Source: a virus. From it: a stretch of DNA of 47,756 nt. Position 1 is the first letter of the stretch; every line of letters starts with the position of its first letter. Positions 39,402 through 47,589 of the stretch are shown here, one piece after another. The translations under genes and the position numbers were made by a program. The DNA is taken from positions 1 to 47,756 of the IMG/VR virus record IMGVR_UViG_3300019360_000018, one strand, 5' to 3'. Below the pieces are notes generated by a model. That model was given only the letters and a program-made list of their open reading frames with translations, searched no databases and was not told the DNA's origin.

Positions 39402-39907
39402 GCCGGCCTCCACAGAGCGAGGAATTCCGAACCTAGACGACTGTTGTATGGCGGTAATTCTTGGAAGTCGTTCAATTTTGCGCGCCACCAGAGAGGCTTG
39501 CGCACGAACGTATGCCAAGGCGTGCCGTCAGCTAGACTCTTAGTAGAAGATTCACAAGAGACAGCGATAAACAGCGCGCGTTTTGCAAGACTGCGCATGT
39601 GATCTAGTACAAGGTCGATCGCCTCAGGCTCAATGTGTTCTAGCATGTGCAGGCTGACTACGAGACATGCCGGTTTAGGCGGCGCTGAAAATTCTGGTAT
39701 TCCTGGGTCATAGTTTGCAACAGGCAAGCGGGAGAAATGGCGCGACAAACTGCGCGCGTCGCCACAACCGTAATCCAAGACAGACTGCGAATCCGTGTCT
39801 TTTGCCAACTGATCCACAAGCGGCTGCCACGCCGAAACGCGCGTGTCCGGCTTGTGTTTTGCGTAATACTGTTGGTAGCGCGCCCGGTGCTCGGCTGAAA
39901 TCGTCAC
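39398..39907 (-). CDS. SAM-dependent methyltransferase (169 aa)
   Basis: Start GTG at 39907 in a GTGA overlap. Motif I of class I methyltransferases is SVLDYGCGDARS (42-53), followed by VANYDPGIPEF (acidic loop) and SLHMLEHIEPEAIDLVLDHM (motif IV-like). It is short for the class and seems to lack the last strands. Base composition is lower in GC than its neighbours. In this cassette it most probably methylates a sugar. Confidence 0.72.
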   Translation of the reverse strand: MTISAEHRARYQQYYAKHKPDTRVSAWQPLVDQLAKDTDSQSVLDYGCGDARSLSRHFSRLPVANYDPGIPEFSAPPKPACLVVSLHMLEHIEPEAIDLVLDHMRSLAKRALFIAVSCESSTKSLADGTPWHTFVRKPLWWRAKLNDFQELPPYNSRLGSEFLALWRPA

Positions 39908-40668
39908 AGTAGTCGCTCCCACGGATAGCGGATCGGTTTCGTGACCTTCGTGTTGCCGACGCGCTCTTTGATTCGCCGGCGGCGGCCGTATTCGCTCGTG
40001 TCCCTGTCGAGCGTCTTTATCGAGGCGTCGGCAATCTCGCCCGAGCAGTACACATGCAGGCTCACGTTCGACGGCGCCAGGGCTTCGACGCCGGCGGCTT
40101 TCAGTTGCCGAAGGAACGCGCCGCCTCCCCCGAGGCAGCCAGCATAGTCGGGATCGTAACCGCCGACTTTCCAGTATAGTTCCCGGTAACACAGGAACGA
40201 ATCGACGTGCGGCTTGATTTCGCCGAACTTCACGCTGCGCGGGATCGCGTCTTTATTGCGCGTGAAGTCGGCCGCGCCGATGCGAAAGCGTCGGAACTTG
40301 TACCAATGATTGGGCCGATATGAAAAGAGATTCTCGACGAGCGCCTCTGCCGACTCAGGCGGCAGAATATGGTCGATATCCATGTGCAGGAGCCAGGGTG
40401 TCATCGCGATATGCGAGCCCAGGTTCCGCGCCATCGAGCGGTTCCAAGGGATGTCAACCTTCACGCGGTACAACTCAATCGGCAGTGAGTAGTGATCCGG
40501 CACGACATTGAGGGCCGGTTCCGGCGAGCAATCGTCCACGATGATCAGCTTCATGTGCTCTAGGACTTCGGCCGAGTACGTTGCCCAAGTATCGAGATGC
40601 TTGCGGAGCATGGCCGGTTGTCGGTAGTACGGCACGATGACCGAGATTTTGTAGTGGGGCGCGCTCAT
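39904..40668 (-). CDS. Family 2 glycosyltransferase (254 aa)
   Basis: The start is ATG at 40668, in an ATGA overlap with the dehydratase gene. GT2 features: KISVIVPYYRQP (7-18), LIIVDDCSPE (41-50), WNRSMARNLGSHIA, then the DxD metal site in HMDIDHIL (D97, D99), and a later LCYRELYWKVGGYDPDYAGCLGGGGAFLRQLK acceptor-side motif. There is no membrane helix. It transfers a sugar from a nucleotide donor; donor and acceptor are not evident. Confidence 0.85.
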   Translation of the reverse strand: MSAPHYKISVIVPYYRQPAMLRKHLDTWATYSAEVLEHMKLIIVDDCSPEPALNVVPDHYSLPIELYRVKVDIPWNRSMARNLGSHIAMTPWLLHMDIDHILPPESAEALVENLFSYRPNHWYKFRRFRIGAADFTRNKDAIPRSVKFGEIKPHVDSFLCYRELYWKVGGYDPDYAGCLGGGGAFLRQLKAAGVEALAPSNVSLHVYCSGEIADASIKTLDRDTSEYGRRRRIKERVGNTKVTKPIRYPWERLL

Positions 40669-41612
40669 TTCACGATGCTCCACAGACGACGAACCGCCTC
40701 CTCTTGCTTGCGCTCGCGCGTGGCCGAGAGCAGGTCTAGCAGCTGCTTGGCCGTCAGCGGCAACGTGAGGTCCTGCGCCACTCGTTTCACCTTCGGGTGA
40801 CGAGTAGGCGTGAGCGGGCCGCCATACGTCAGGGATTCGGTCAGCTTCTCGCCGGGGCGCAGGCCCGTCTCGACGATCTTGCCCTTGCCGCCATTCTCGC
40901 GGATCAGCCGCTTCGCCAGTTCGCCCATGCTGATGGGCTCGCCCATATCGAAAATGTACGGGCCGCCAGCCTCGAAGCCGGCGCACGTCAGTACCAACTC
41001 GGCCGCCTCGGGGATCGACATGAAGTACCGTGTGCAGGCCGCACTCGTCAGTGTGATCGGCTTGCCGGCGGCTAGTTGCTCGCGCCATAGCGGCAGGACG
41101 GAGCCAGCGCTGTCGAGCACGTTGCCGAAGCGGCAGATGACGAACTTCGTCGGCGACTGCTCGAGCACGTCCCGCAACATGAGTTCGGCGCAGCGCTTCG
41201 TGGCGCCCATGATCGACGCCGGGAACACGGCCTTGTCGGTCGAGATGTGGACGAATGTCGAGACGCCAGCAGTGCGCGCGGCCTGCGCCGCAATGTAGGT
41301 GCCTCGGACGTTCGTGTCTATCGCCGCGAGCGGCGACAGTTCGCAGAGCGGGACGTGCTTGTGCGCGGCGGCATGCAGCACGACATCCACGTCCTCGAAC
41401 GACTCCTGCATGAGGCGGTCGTCTGTGACGCTGCCAAGGATCGGCGTTACCTGGTCGGCCGTGAGTTCCTTGAGCAGGTTGTACAGCGCTCCCTCGGTCA
41501 GGCACACGAGCCGGAGGTTGCGCACACCCTGCGCGATCAACTGCCGGCAGATTTCCGAGCCGATCGAGCCGCCGGCGCCGGTGACGGCAACCGTCCTCCC
41601 TTTGAAGTTCAT
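40665..41612 (-). CDS. NDP-sugar 4,6-dehydratase, CapD/WbpM/PseB type (315 aa)
   Basis: An extended SDR enzyme of the polysaccharide-biosynthesis type: the NAD(P) site TGAGGSIGSE (11-20), HAAAHKHVPL (80-89), STDKAV with S124, MGATK with M135 and K139, then RYFMSIPEAAELV and GLRPGEKLTE. The tyrosine of the usual SYK triad is replaced by Met, as in WbpM/FlaA1-like 4,6-dehydratases. It corresponds to the soluble catalytic domain, without the membrane part of WbpM. It makes a keto-deoxy sugar nucleotide for the cassette; the host must complete the donor. Confidence 0.88.
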   Translation of the reverse strand: MNFKGRTVAVTGAGGSIGSEICRQLIAQGVRNLRLVCLTEGALYNLLKELTADQVTPILGSVTDDRLMQESFEDVDVVLHAAAHKHVPLCELSPLAAIDTNVRGTYIAAQAARTAGVSTFVHISTDKAVFPASIMGATKRCAELMLRDVLEQSPTKFVICRFGNVLDSAGSVLPLWREQLAAGKPITLTSAACTRYFMSIPEAAELVLTCAGFEAGGPYIFDMGEPISMGELAKRLIRENGGKGKIVETGLRPGEKLTESLTYGGPLTPTRHPKVKRVAQDLTLPLTAKQLLDLLSATRERKQEEAVRRLWSIVK

Positions 41613-41621
41613 CCGAGTCTC

Positions 41622-41831
41622 CTACTTCAAGTTGTAGTCGGTGAAGCGAATCTCTCCGGTGTTCGGATCGACGGCATAGCAACGGACGGCCGGCGCTTCG
41701 TACTCACGAATGCACACTACCCACCGGAACGGCGCCGGAGGCTCAGGCAGGTTCACACCATTAGCCGTTGGCTTGCCGTCCAGATGGAAGTTCAGGACGA
41801 CGATGGCTCCGGCGAGGGCGAGCGGGTTCAC
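41622..41831 (-). CDS. Hypothetical protein (69 aa), GTG start
   Basis: GTG at 41831 overlaps the scaffold stop (GTGA). A short hydrophobic N terminus (LALAGAIVVLNF) is followed by a beta-rich part (FRWVVCIREYEAPAVRCYAVDPNTGEIRFTDYNL). It bridges the head genes and the saccharide cassette, so all are on one transcript. Function unknown. Confidence 0.55.
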   Translation of the reverse strand: MNPLALAGAIVVLNFHLDGKPTANGVNLPEPPAPFRWVVCIREYEAPAVRCYAVDPNTGEIRFTDYNLK

Positions 41832-43033
41832 GCGCCGCGCGCCATCTCAATCCCCTGCTCGATGGCCTCCTGTATCGATTTCGGCTCCGGCTTCTGCGCG
41901 CCAGCTGGCTGTTGCGTGCGCAGCGGTGTGTTCTGCGGAACCTTGCCGCCGGGCTGAACGTTGCCAGGACGCGGGACCCCCCACACGCCCGTATTGGGCA
42001 GCGTGGAATATATTTTCCGGTACATGGCGGGCCACTTCGACGGATGCAGCGGCGGGATGCCTGTTTTCCGGTCGCCGCGAATCTGCTCGTTGAGCATCTC
42101 CACGATGAGTGGTTTTTTCGCAGCGTAGAGCGGGTCCTTGGAGAACTCGGCCTCGATCGTGTTGAGTTCCGTGCGTGCGGCACTCTCCGCTTGCGCATAC
42201 TGCGCGCGGGCCTGCGACGCTTGTGCCTGCGCGGCGCCGACCTTGCCTTGGTGCGTGGTGGCCGCGCGGCTCGCCGCGAGTTCCTCCGCGATGTGGGGCT
42301 CTAGTTTGCCGTCGGCTACGGCCTTCTCGAGGTCGGCGTGGCCGGCGTAGCTCGTGACCCCCGGGATGCGGAAGCCGCCGACGCGCGACAGCGCCGACAG
42401 TTCGCGGATCATGAAGTTGGCGGCCTGCTTCAACTTGTTCTGGTCACCACTATTGACGAGTTCCAGATAGTCGAGCACGCCTGCGTACTGTTGCGGGGTC
42501 GCTCCGGTTTCCGTAACCGCATTGATCAGTTCGTCGCGCTCGCCGGTTACCGTCGCAAGCGAGGTTTCAGCGGACTTGGTTCGATCGACGAGCGTGCGAA
42601 TGCGCTCTTTCGTTTCGCGCTTGAGGGCATTCGGTATTGGGTCGGTGAGCGGGTCAGGCTTTTTTGCCCCCTGATTGTCCTTCTTTCCAGCTTCGAGCGC
42701 AGCCAGACGAGCCGCCTCGTCAGCGCCCGCATCGCCAGCGCCGCCAGCGCCGTCAGCGCCAGCCTCGCTGTCTTTCGGATCGGCGCCGTCGCCATCCTGT
42801 CCAGAATCGTCTCCTGGCGTAACTGACTGATCGCCAGAATCGTCGCCCGCAGGTGCGCCCTGCGCGCCATCTCCATCAGTGCCGGAATCCAGCGGCGAAG
42901 CGTCATCGGTGCCTCCATCGCCCGAGTCATCGTCAGCGACTCCCGGCGGCGGCACGCCGCCAGCATTCGCGGCGGCGATACCTGCATCGAGCGCTTCTGC
43001 CATTGACTTCGGGGCGGTTTTTTCGATCGTCAT
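41828..43033 (-). CDS. Scaffold protein candidate (401 aa)
   Basis: ATG at 43033 follows AGGAGTAACAC. The first third is very acidic and low-complexity (many DDSGDG and GADGAGGAG runs). The middle (about 130-300) is helical with basic and acidic heptads, and the end is basic and Gln/Pro-rich. This layout, and the place right after the portal gene and ahead of the capsid gene, is typical of podovirus scaffolds. It has no protease motif. Confidence 0.72.
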   Translation of the reverse strand: MTIEKTAPKSMAEALDAGIAAANAGGVPPPGVADDDSGDGGTDDASPLDSGTDGDGAQGAPAGDDSGDQSVTPGDDSGQDGDGADPKDSEAGADGAGGAGDAGADEAARLAALEAGKKDNQGAKKPDPLTDPIPNALKRETKERIRTLVDRTKSAETSLATVTGERDELINAVTETGATPQQYAGVLDYLELVNSGDQNKLKQAANFMIRELSALSRVGGFRIPGVTSYAGHADLEKAVADGKLEPHIAEELAASRAATTHQGKVGAAQAQASQARAQYAQAESAARTELNTIEAEFSKDPLYAAKKPLIVEMLNEQIRGDRKTGIPPLHPSKWPAMYRKIYSTLPNTGVWGVPRPGNVQPGGKVPQNTPLRTQQPAGAQKPEPKSIQEAIEQGIEMARGA

Positions 43034-43047
43034 GTGTTACTCCTGTG

Positions 43048-45207
43048 TCAAGCCGGGGGCTGTTCTAAAACTGGCGCCTCGAGCAGAGGCGGTTCAATCT
43101 GCGGGCCGATCGCATCGCCGATCGGGCCTTCGGGGGCGCCGCCGGGGCCGGGCAGCAGTTCGCCGCCGACACCTGCGCCGCCCATCGGAGCGCCCTCGGC
43201 GCCGGGCATGGCCGGCAATTCAGGCACTTGAGGGATGAACTGCTCGGGGTCGATTTCGTCGTCCATGCGGGTCATCGACTCGCGGAGCAGGTTCGACAGC
43301 GACTCGGCCAGCGGCAGGTTGCCGAGGATCGTCGCCTCCTGAATCTCGCGCATGAGTTGCTGCATGATCGGGAGGATGACGCCCCAAGAATCGCGATCGG
43401 CGGCCTTGGACGGCTTGCCCGTCGTGCCCGCCTTGATTTCGATTTCGACCATCGTCAGCAAGTCATCGACGGCCATGCCCTCAGGCCAGAGCGCGGCGGG
43501 TCCGCAAATGCGTTGTGCATCCTTGAGGGTCAGCGCGCCGAGCGCCTGCTCGCCGGTGTACACGGCAAGGTCCGTGAGCATGCTTTCCAACTGGTCGCGG
43601 TCGGAGGTCGTGCGCGAGGCGAAGCCGGTCTGTTGAATCTCGGCCTCGGTCGCCGTTTTCTCGACGGACACGCTCGCCTGCAACGCCTCTTGCACGCCGC
43701 TGACGCGCTCCATGTCCATGACGATTTCTGCCGTCTCGAACATACGCATGTCGATGCTCGCGGTCGGCTTCGGCGCGAACAGGTCGCCGATCTTGGCGTC
43801 CGGGCGCACCGGCTTGATGCCGATGAACGCTGAGTTCGCGCCGCTCTTGACATTCTTCATGTCCTCTGAATCAACCTCGCCGTCGAGGAACAGCACGCCA
43901 GGGATCGAGCGCTCGCGCGTGAGGCGCTTCGTCGAGCGCGCCGCGTCATATTCGTCCATGAGTTTGCGCAGCCGCCACGGCAGCGACTGCGGGTGCCGCG
44001 CGCCGTCCACCGGGTAGAACACGAGCAGGAAATACGGGTAGAAGCGCGTCGTCGGATAATCCGGCTGATAGGACGGCTTCGCAAACTTTTTGCAACCCTC
44101 CACGAGCGTCTCGACGTGATTCGTGATCCGGTTCCAGCGCTCGATGATGCGATAGAAGCACGGCGAGTTCGTGTTCGGTGCGCTGATCCCGGTCGGCATC
44201 GCGCTCGACGTGAACTGCTCGGCCTCGGCGGCGAAAATGTCGGCCTCGGCCTCCGCAGGCGCGAGCCCGGTGACGGCCGTGTAGGTGTTCTCCTCGATCG
44301 CGGCCAGGTCCTTCGTAGCGCGCTGGTAGTATTTGACCGCGCTCTGCAAATCCGACTTTTTCAGCGCCGGGAACTGCGCCAAGAGCGCACCTTCCATGCG
44401 GTAGATCGAGTTCGCGATCCAGCCGGCGCTCTTGTAATCGCCGAGGTCACGGATGTCGATGCTGCACTGAATGTCCTCGCCGCTCACGAAGTCGAACACC
44501 ATCGCTTTGCGCAGCGCGACCTCTAGTTTGACGGCGACCGACTGCTCCAACTCCTGCAACTCGAGCATCTTCGCGTCTATTTCCTCCGGCGTCTGGTACT
44601 CGCCACCATAGCTCGGATCATCGGACATCAGCTGCGCGCGGCACGACTCCAGGGTCGCGATGTTCTGGCGCGTGTCGTTCAATTCCGTCTGCATCTGCGG
44701 GATGTTCGTGCCCTTGCAGATGATCGTGGCCTTCACCCATCCGGGTCCGGTTGACAGCGCGGAGCGCACCTGCTTCTGGCAGGACTGCTTGAGCGTGGAC
44801 GTGGGCGCACGCCACAGGCTCGAGATGACGGACTGCAACGTCTTGGCGAAATCGTCCTGTTGCTTCGTGCCGCGATTGTCAACCTGCTTCGGCTTTTTCA
44901 CCGACACGTCCGGGTTGCGCGCGTACAGGAACGACACGAGGATGTCGATGAACGAGCCGATCAGGTTCGCTGACACCGCCCAATTCAGGTGCGCAGTGCC
45001 GGCCGCGTAGCGGCGGTCGATGGCGTACTGCGCGCGGGATACCTTGTCGAAGTCCCGCGCCTGCTTCCACTCCTTGAGGATGGCCTCGACCTGATTGGCC
45101 TCCTCCATCTGCTTTTCCTTGTTCGCCGGGTCCTCGTCAGCCGCAACGACGCCCTTGGTCACAGCGTCGAGCATGCCTGGGTCGGGAGTGAAGCCGGTAA
45201 CGTCCAT
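43048..45207 (-). CDS. Portal protein (719 aa)
   Basis: Its length and order (terminase, portal, scaffold, capsid) fit a P22-type portal. The N terminus is helical (KQMEEANQVEAILKEWKQARDFDKVSRAQYAIDRRYA), then NLIGSFIDILVSFLYARNPDVSV, a typical portal stem start. Long crown helices follow (LNDTRQNIATLESCRAQL; MLELQELEQSVAVKLEVALRK), and a Pro/Gly-rich tail (MPGAEGAPMGGAGVGG). It starts in a TAATG overlap with the 91-residue gene. Confidence 0.82.
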   Translation of the reverse strand: MDVTGFTPDPGMLDAVTKGVVAADEDPANKEKQMEEANQVEAILKEWKQARDFDKVSRAQYAIDRRYAAGTAHLNWAVSANLIGSFIDILVSFLYARNPDVSVKKPKQVDNRGTKQQDDFAKTLQSVISSLWRAPTSTLKQSCQKQVRSALSTGPGWVKATIICKGTNIPQMQTELNDTRQNIATLESCRAQLMSDDPSYGGEYQTPEEIDAKMLELQELEQSVAVKLEVALRKAMVFDFVSGEDIQCSIDIRDLGDYKSAGWIANSIYRMEGALLAQFPALKKSDLQSAVKYYQRATKDLAAIEENTYTAVTGLAPAEAEADIFAAEAEQFTSSAMPTGISAPNTNSPCFYRIIERWNRITNHVETLVEGCKKFAKPSYQPDYPTTRFYPYFLLVFYPVDGARHPQSLPWRLRKLMDEYDAARSTKRLTRERSIPGVLFLDGEVDSEDMKNVKSGANSAFIGIKPVRPDAKIGDLFAPKPTASIDMRMFETAEIVMDMERVSGVQEALQASVSVEKTATEAEIQQTGFASRTTSDRDQLESMLTDLAVYTGEQALGALTLKDAQRICGPAALWPEGMAVDDLLTMVEIEIKAGTTGKPSKAADRDSWGVILPIMQQLMREIQEATILGNLPLAESLSNLLRESMTRMDDEIDPEQFIPQVPELPAMPGAEGAPMGGAGVGGELLPGPGGAPEGPIGDAIGPQIEPPLLEAPVLEQPPA

Positions 45208-45482
45208 TACTGTTCGTCCTCGCGAAGCTGCTCCTCGCGGGCCTTGCGGCCCTGCTTGATCGCGCCTGCGCCTGGCACTTCCTGCAACAAATCGCCGATG
45301 GCGGCCTTCGCCTGGGTGGCGAGCTTCTCAGCGCCGCGCTTGCCCTGACGCAGGGCCTTTTTCGCGCGCTTGATCAGCACGAACTCGTGATCGGACATCT
45401 GGCCGTTCGCTTCCTTGATGCCTTTGTTCAGGCCCTCGAGCATCTCGGCGTGACGCTTTTCCTCGGCTTTTTGGTCGGCCAT
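45207..45482 (-). CDS. Hypothetical helical protein between terminase and portal (91 aa)
   Basis: ATG at 45482. It is entirely helical and basic (FVLIKRAKKALRQGKRGAEKLATQAKAAI), with acidic ends. It lies between terL and portal and overlaps the portal start. It could be a packaging accessory protein; no family recognised. Confidence 0.65.
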   Translation of the reverse strand: MADQKAEEKRHAEMLEGLNKGIKEANGQMSDHEFVLIKRAKKALRQGKRGAEKLATQAKAAIGDLLQEVPGAGAIKQGRKAREEQLREDEQ

Positions 45483-45483
45483 G

Positions 45484-47175
45484 TCAGTAAAACCTCGTTT
45501 CCATCGCTGGTGCGTTCGTGCTTTCCAGCCATTCGGTCGTGAATGGTAGCAACTTTTTTAGTGCCTGTGAAACCGGGTTGTGCGGATTTTTCATCTTGTC
45601 GAGCCCGCGCCCGAACAGCCCGCACACATCGCAGGCGTCATCATGGACGACGGCGGGGAATGCGCAAAGCTGGTCGAGCAGGCGCGTGGCCCAGGCCTTG
45701 CCGCGCGGCAGGTACACCTTTTTCTGCGCAGCTATCGCCTGGAACGAGGCCAGCTTGATCGCCTTGTTCTTGATCGATGGCAGATTGTCGATCATTACAT
45801 AGCGCCGGGGGCGCGCCTTCGTCATGCCAGCCTCTATCGCCGGGCGCACTGCGTTGTCGATCGGGCCGCCTTCGTTCCACCAGATGCGTGGGTGGTTGCG
45901 CAGCACCATTTCTAGGAAGGCGTCGATCGTCACGTCCGTGGTGCGCTGCCCGTACCACCAGTCGAGCAGGTACACGTCGTCGTTCTCCGCGAGGCCGAAC
46001 GCGCCGTGCTCGGTGAAGTCGCCGCGATCCTCGAGGGTCGCGTAGTCGCTTGCTCCGTACACGGTGAGGCGCTCCGGCCGCCCGCCCGGCTGACCGGGCT
46101 CCACGCTGTCGTCATACCACTGGAACCACTCGCGCTTGAAGTCCAGACCCTCACCGAGCACCGGTCGCTGCTGGTACAGCGCTGCCCAGGTGCGCGCGGC
46201 GCGCGGGTTGTTTTCCCACTGGCTCCACCACGTCGAGTCGAACGGGTCCTTGGTCTGCGAAAACCACTCCGGCCAGATGTACTCGCCTATCGCGCGGCCT
46301 AGCGGATCGTCGCCGCGCTCGCACTTCGCCGACAGGTTCAGGACATTCCAATACTGGCCGTCGCGACAGAGAATGCGACCCGACTCACCGTTGTACTTCT
46401 CAGGCAGGATGCGCCCCTCCAACCCGTCCGGGTGCCAGCGTGTCGTGATCAGGATGATCCAGCCGCCGGGCAGGAGGCGGGTCGTCACCGTGTCATTGTA
46501 CTCGTCGAAGGTCTTGTCGCGAATGGCGATGGAATCTGCGTCCTCGCGGCCACTGACCGGATCGTCGATGACGAATCCGTTCGCGCGGTTGCCTGTGATG
46601 CCGCCCTGAATACCCGCGCACATGAACTCAGAGCCGTTCGTCAGCGCCCACTCGTTCACGGCGCGCTGATCGGCGCGCAGCGCAGGCCGATCACGCCAGA
46701 TGCGAACCTCGCGCGGCTGACGCACGAGCGCGCGGGCCTTGCGGCTCTGCTTGCGCGCGATGGTGTCGGCGTAGCTCGCCAGGATGACGCGATACCCCGC
46801 CCATCGCTTCATCGCCCACACAGGCGCGAGCACACTGGCGTATGTGGACTTCGCCGAGCCCGGCGGCGCAAAGATCATGAGCCTCCCCATGAACGTGAGC
46901 ATCGTTTTCTCGATCGCTTCCAGGATGATCTTGTGGTGCAGCGCTACGGCGAGGTCAACCGGCTTGAATAGCTCGGCCTCCTCGTCGTCGGTCATCGGCG
47001 CACCCGGGATGTCGATGGACCGGGCGTACTCCACCAAGGAGATTCGGGCGCGCCGGCGGCGCAATAGCTCGAGCGCACAGGCCGCTTCGACCGTCATTTC
47101 GGGTCGTCCTGGGGTTTGAGCTGCGTGTGCGCGAGCCATGGCATAGGGCATGGTGTGCATATTGCGCTGAAACAT
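45484..47175 (-). CDS. terL: Large terminase subunit (563 aa)
   Basis: The packaging motor. The ATPase domain has Walker A APPGSAKST (103-111), Walker B GFVIDDP (200-206, D204-D205) and the coupling motif ITTRWHPDG (243-251). The nuclease domain starts at about 372 with GASDYAT (D377), and has DNAVRP and HDDACD further on as metal ligands. The length is normal. Met codons at 47160, 47151 and 47097 are other possible starts, since no strong ribosome site marks 47175. Confidence 0.92.
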   Translation of the reverse strand: MFQRNMHTMPYAMARAHAAQTPGRPEMTVEAACALELLRRRRARISLVEYARSIDIPGAPMTDDEEAELFKPVDLAVALHHKIILEAIEKTMLTFMGRLMIFAPPGSAKSTYASVLAPVWAMKRWAGYRVILASYADTIARKQSRKARALVRQPREVRIWRDRPALRADQRAVNEWALTNGSEFMCAGIQGGITGNRANGFVIDDPVSGREDADSIAIRDKTFDEYNDTVTTRLLPGGWIILITTRWHPDGLEGRILPEKYNGESGRILCRDGQYWNVLNLSAKCERGDDPLGRAIGEYIWPEWFSQTKDPFDSTWWSQWENNPRAARTWAALYQQRPVLGEGLDFKREWFQWYDDSVEPGQPGGRPERLTVYGASDYATLEDRGDFTEHGAFGLAENDDVYLLDWWYGQRTTDVTIDAFLEMVLRNHPRIWWNEGGPIDNAVRPAIEAGMTKARPRRYVMIDNLPSIKNKAIKLASFQAIAAQKKVYLPRGKAWATRLLDQLCAFPAVVHDDACDVCGLFGRGLDKMKNPHNPVSQALKKLLPFTTEWLESTNAPAMETRFY

Positions 47176-47207
47176 GGCCCTAACGCAATATCAAAATTCC
47201 ATTTGGC

Positions 47208-47435
47208 CTAGAGCGTGGGGTCATTTTGAGGTAAGGCATGGGTCCCCCGTGCCCTATTCATGAGTTCCTCGTCGGAAGCGTCCAGAACATCCGAAAGGCC
47301 CTTGTCCTTTTCCTCTTGCTCGAGCTTCATTATCCCCTCGGCGGCCCGAAGGCGGTCGGATGGCTTGACGCTCTGGTCGTCAAGGATGTCCTTGAATGTC
47401 TGTAGCGCCTTGCGCCGCGTCTCCTGATCAATCAC
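47208..47435 (-). CDS. Small terminase candidate (75 aa), GTG start
   Basis: GTG at 47435. It is fully helical (RKALQTFKDILDDQSVKPSDRLRAAEGIMKLEQEEKD) with an acidic end. It lies directly upstream of terL, the usual place of the small terminase, but is shorter than most and lacks a clear helix-turn-helix. It contains one GGGTCCC site (47240-47246). Confidence 0.5.
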   Translation of the reverse strand: MIDQETRRKALQTFKDILDDQSVKPSDRLRAAEGIMKLEQEEKDKGLSDVLDASDEELMNRARGTHALPQNDPTL

Positions 47436-47589
47436 AGGCTACAGGACGAAGGCGAGCACCGCCAGCGCGATGATCACAACCGCAGCCTTGCGCAGCCTTG
47501 CGCGGGTTGCGCTCTACCAGACCCGTCACGATGCCGAGCACCTTGTCGAAGCCGGCCTCGATCTTTTGGGAAATGGTCTTTTCAGCCAT
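47428..47589 (-). pseudogene. Small membrane protein gene broken by a 10-base duplication
   Basis: From the ATG at 47589 the frame codes MAEKTISQKIEAGFDKVLG then IVTGLVERNPRKAA and continues as a polar, unlikely tail to a stop at 47428. An exact tandem copy of CGCAGCCTTG (47481-47490 and 47491-47500) causes the shift. With one copy removed, the frame ends VVIIALAVLAFVL and stops at 47439, just before the next gene, giving a 46-residue protein with a C-terminal membrane helix. So the gene is either frameshifted or carries an assembly/sequencing error. Confidence 0.6.
47481..47500. repeat. Exact 10-base tandem duplication
   Basis: CGCAGCCTTG occurs twice in a row. Its length is not a multiple of three, so it shifts the frame of the small gene that contains it. 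Confidence 0.9.

Noticed and set aside
39908-40192. N-terminal extension of the methyltransferase frame
   Set aside because: It overlaps the GT2 gene and is Arg-rich; the GTG at 39907 gives a coherent start with coupling.
40669-41682. Long N-terminal extension of the GT2 frame
   Set aside because: It lies over the dehydratase gene in another frame; the ATG at 40668 in an ATGA overlap gives a complete GT2 domain.
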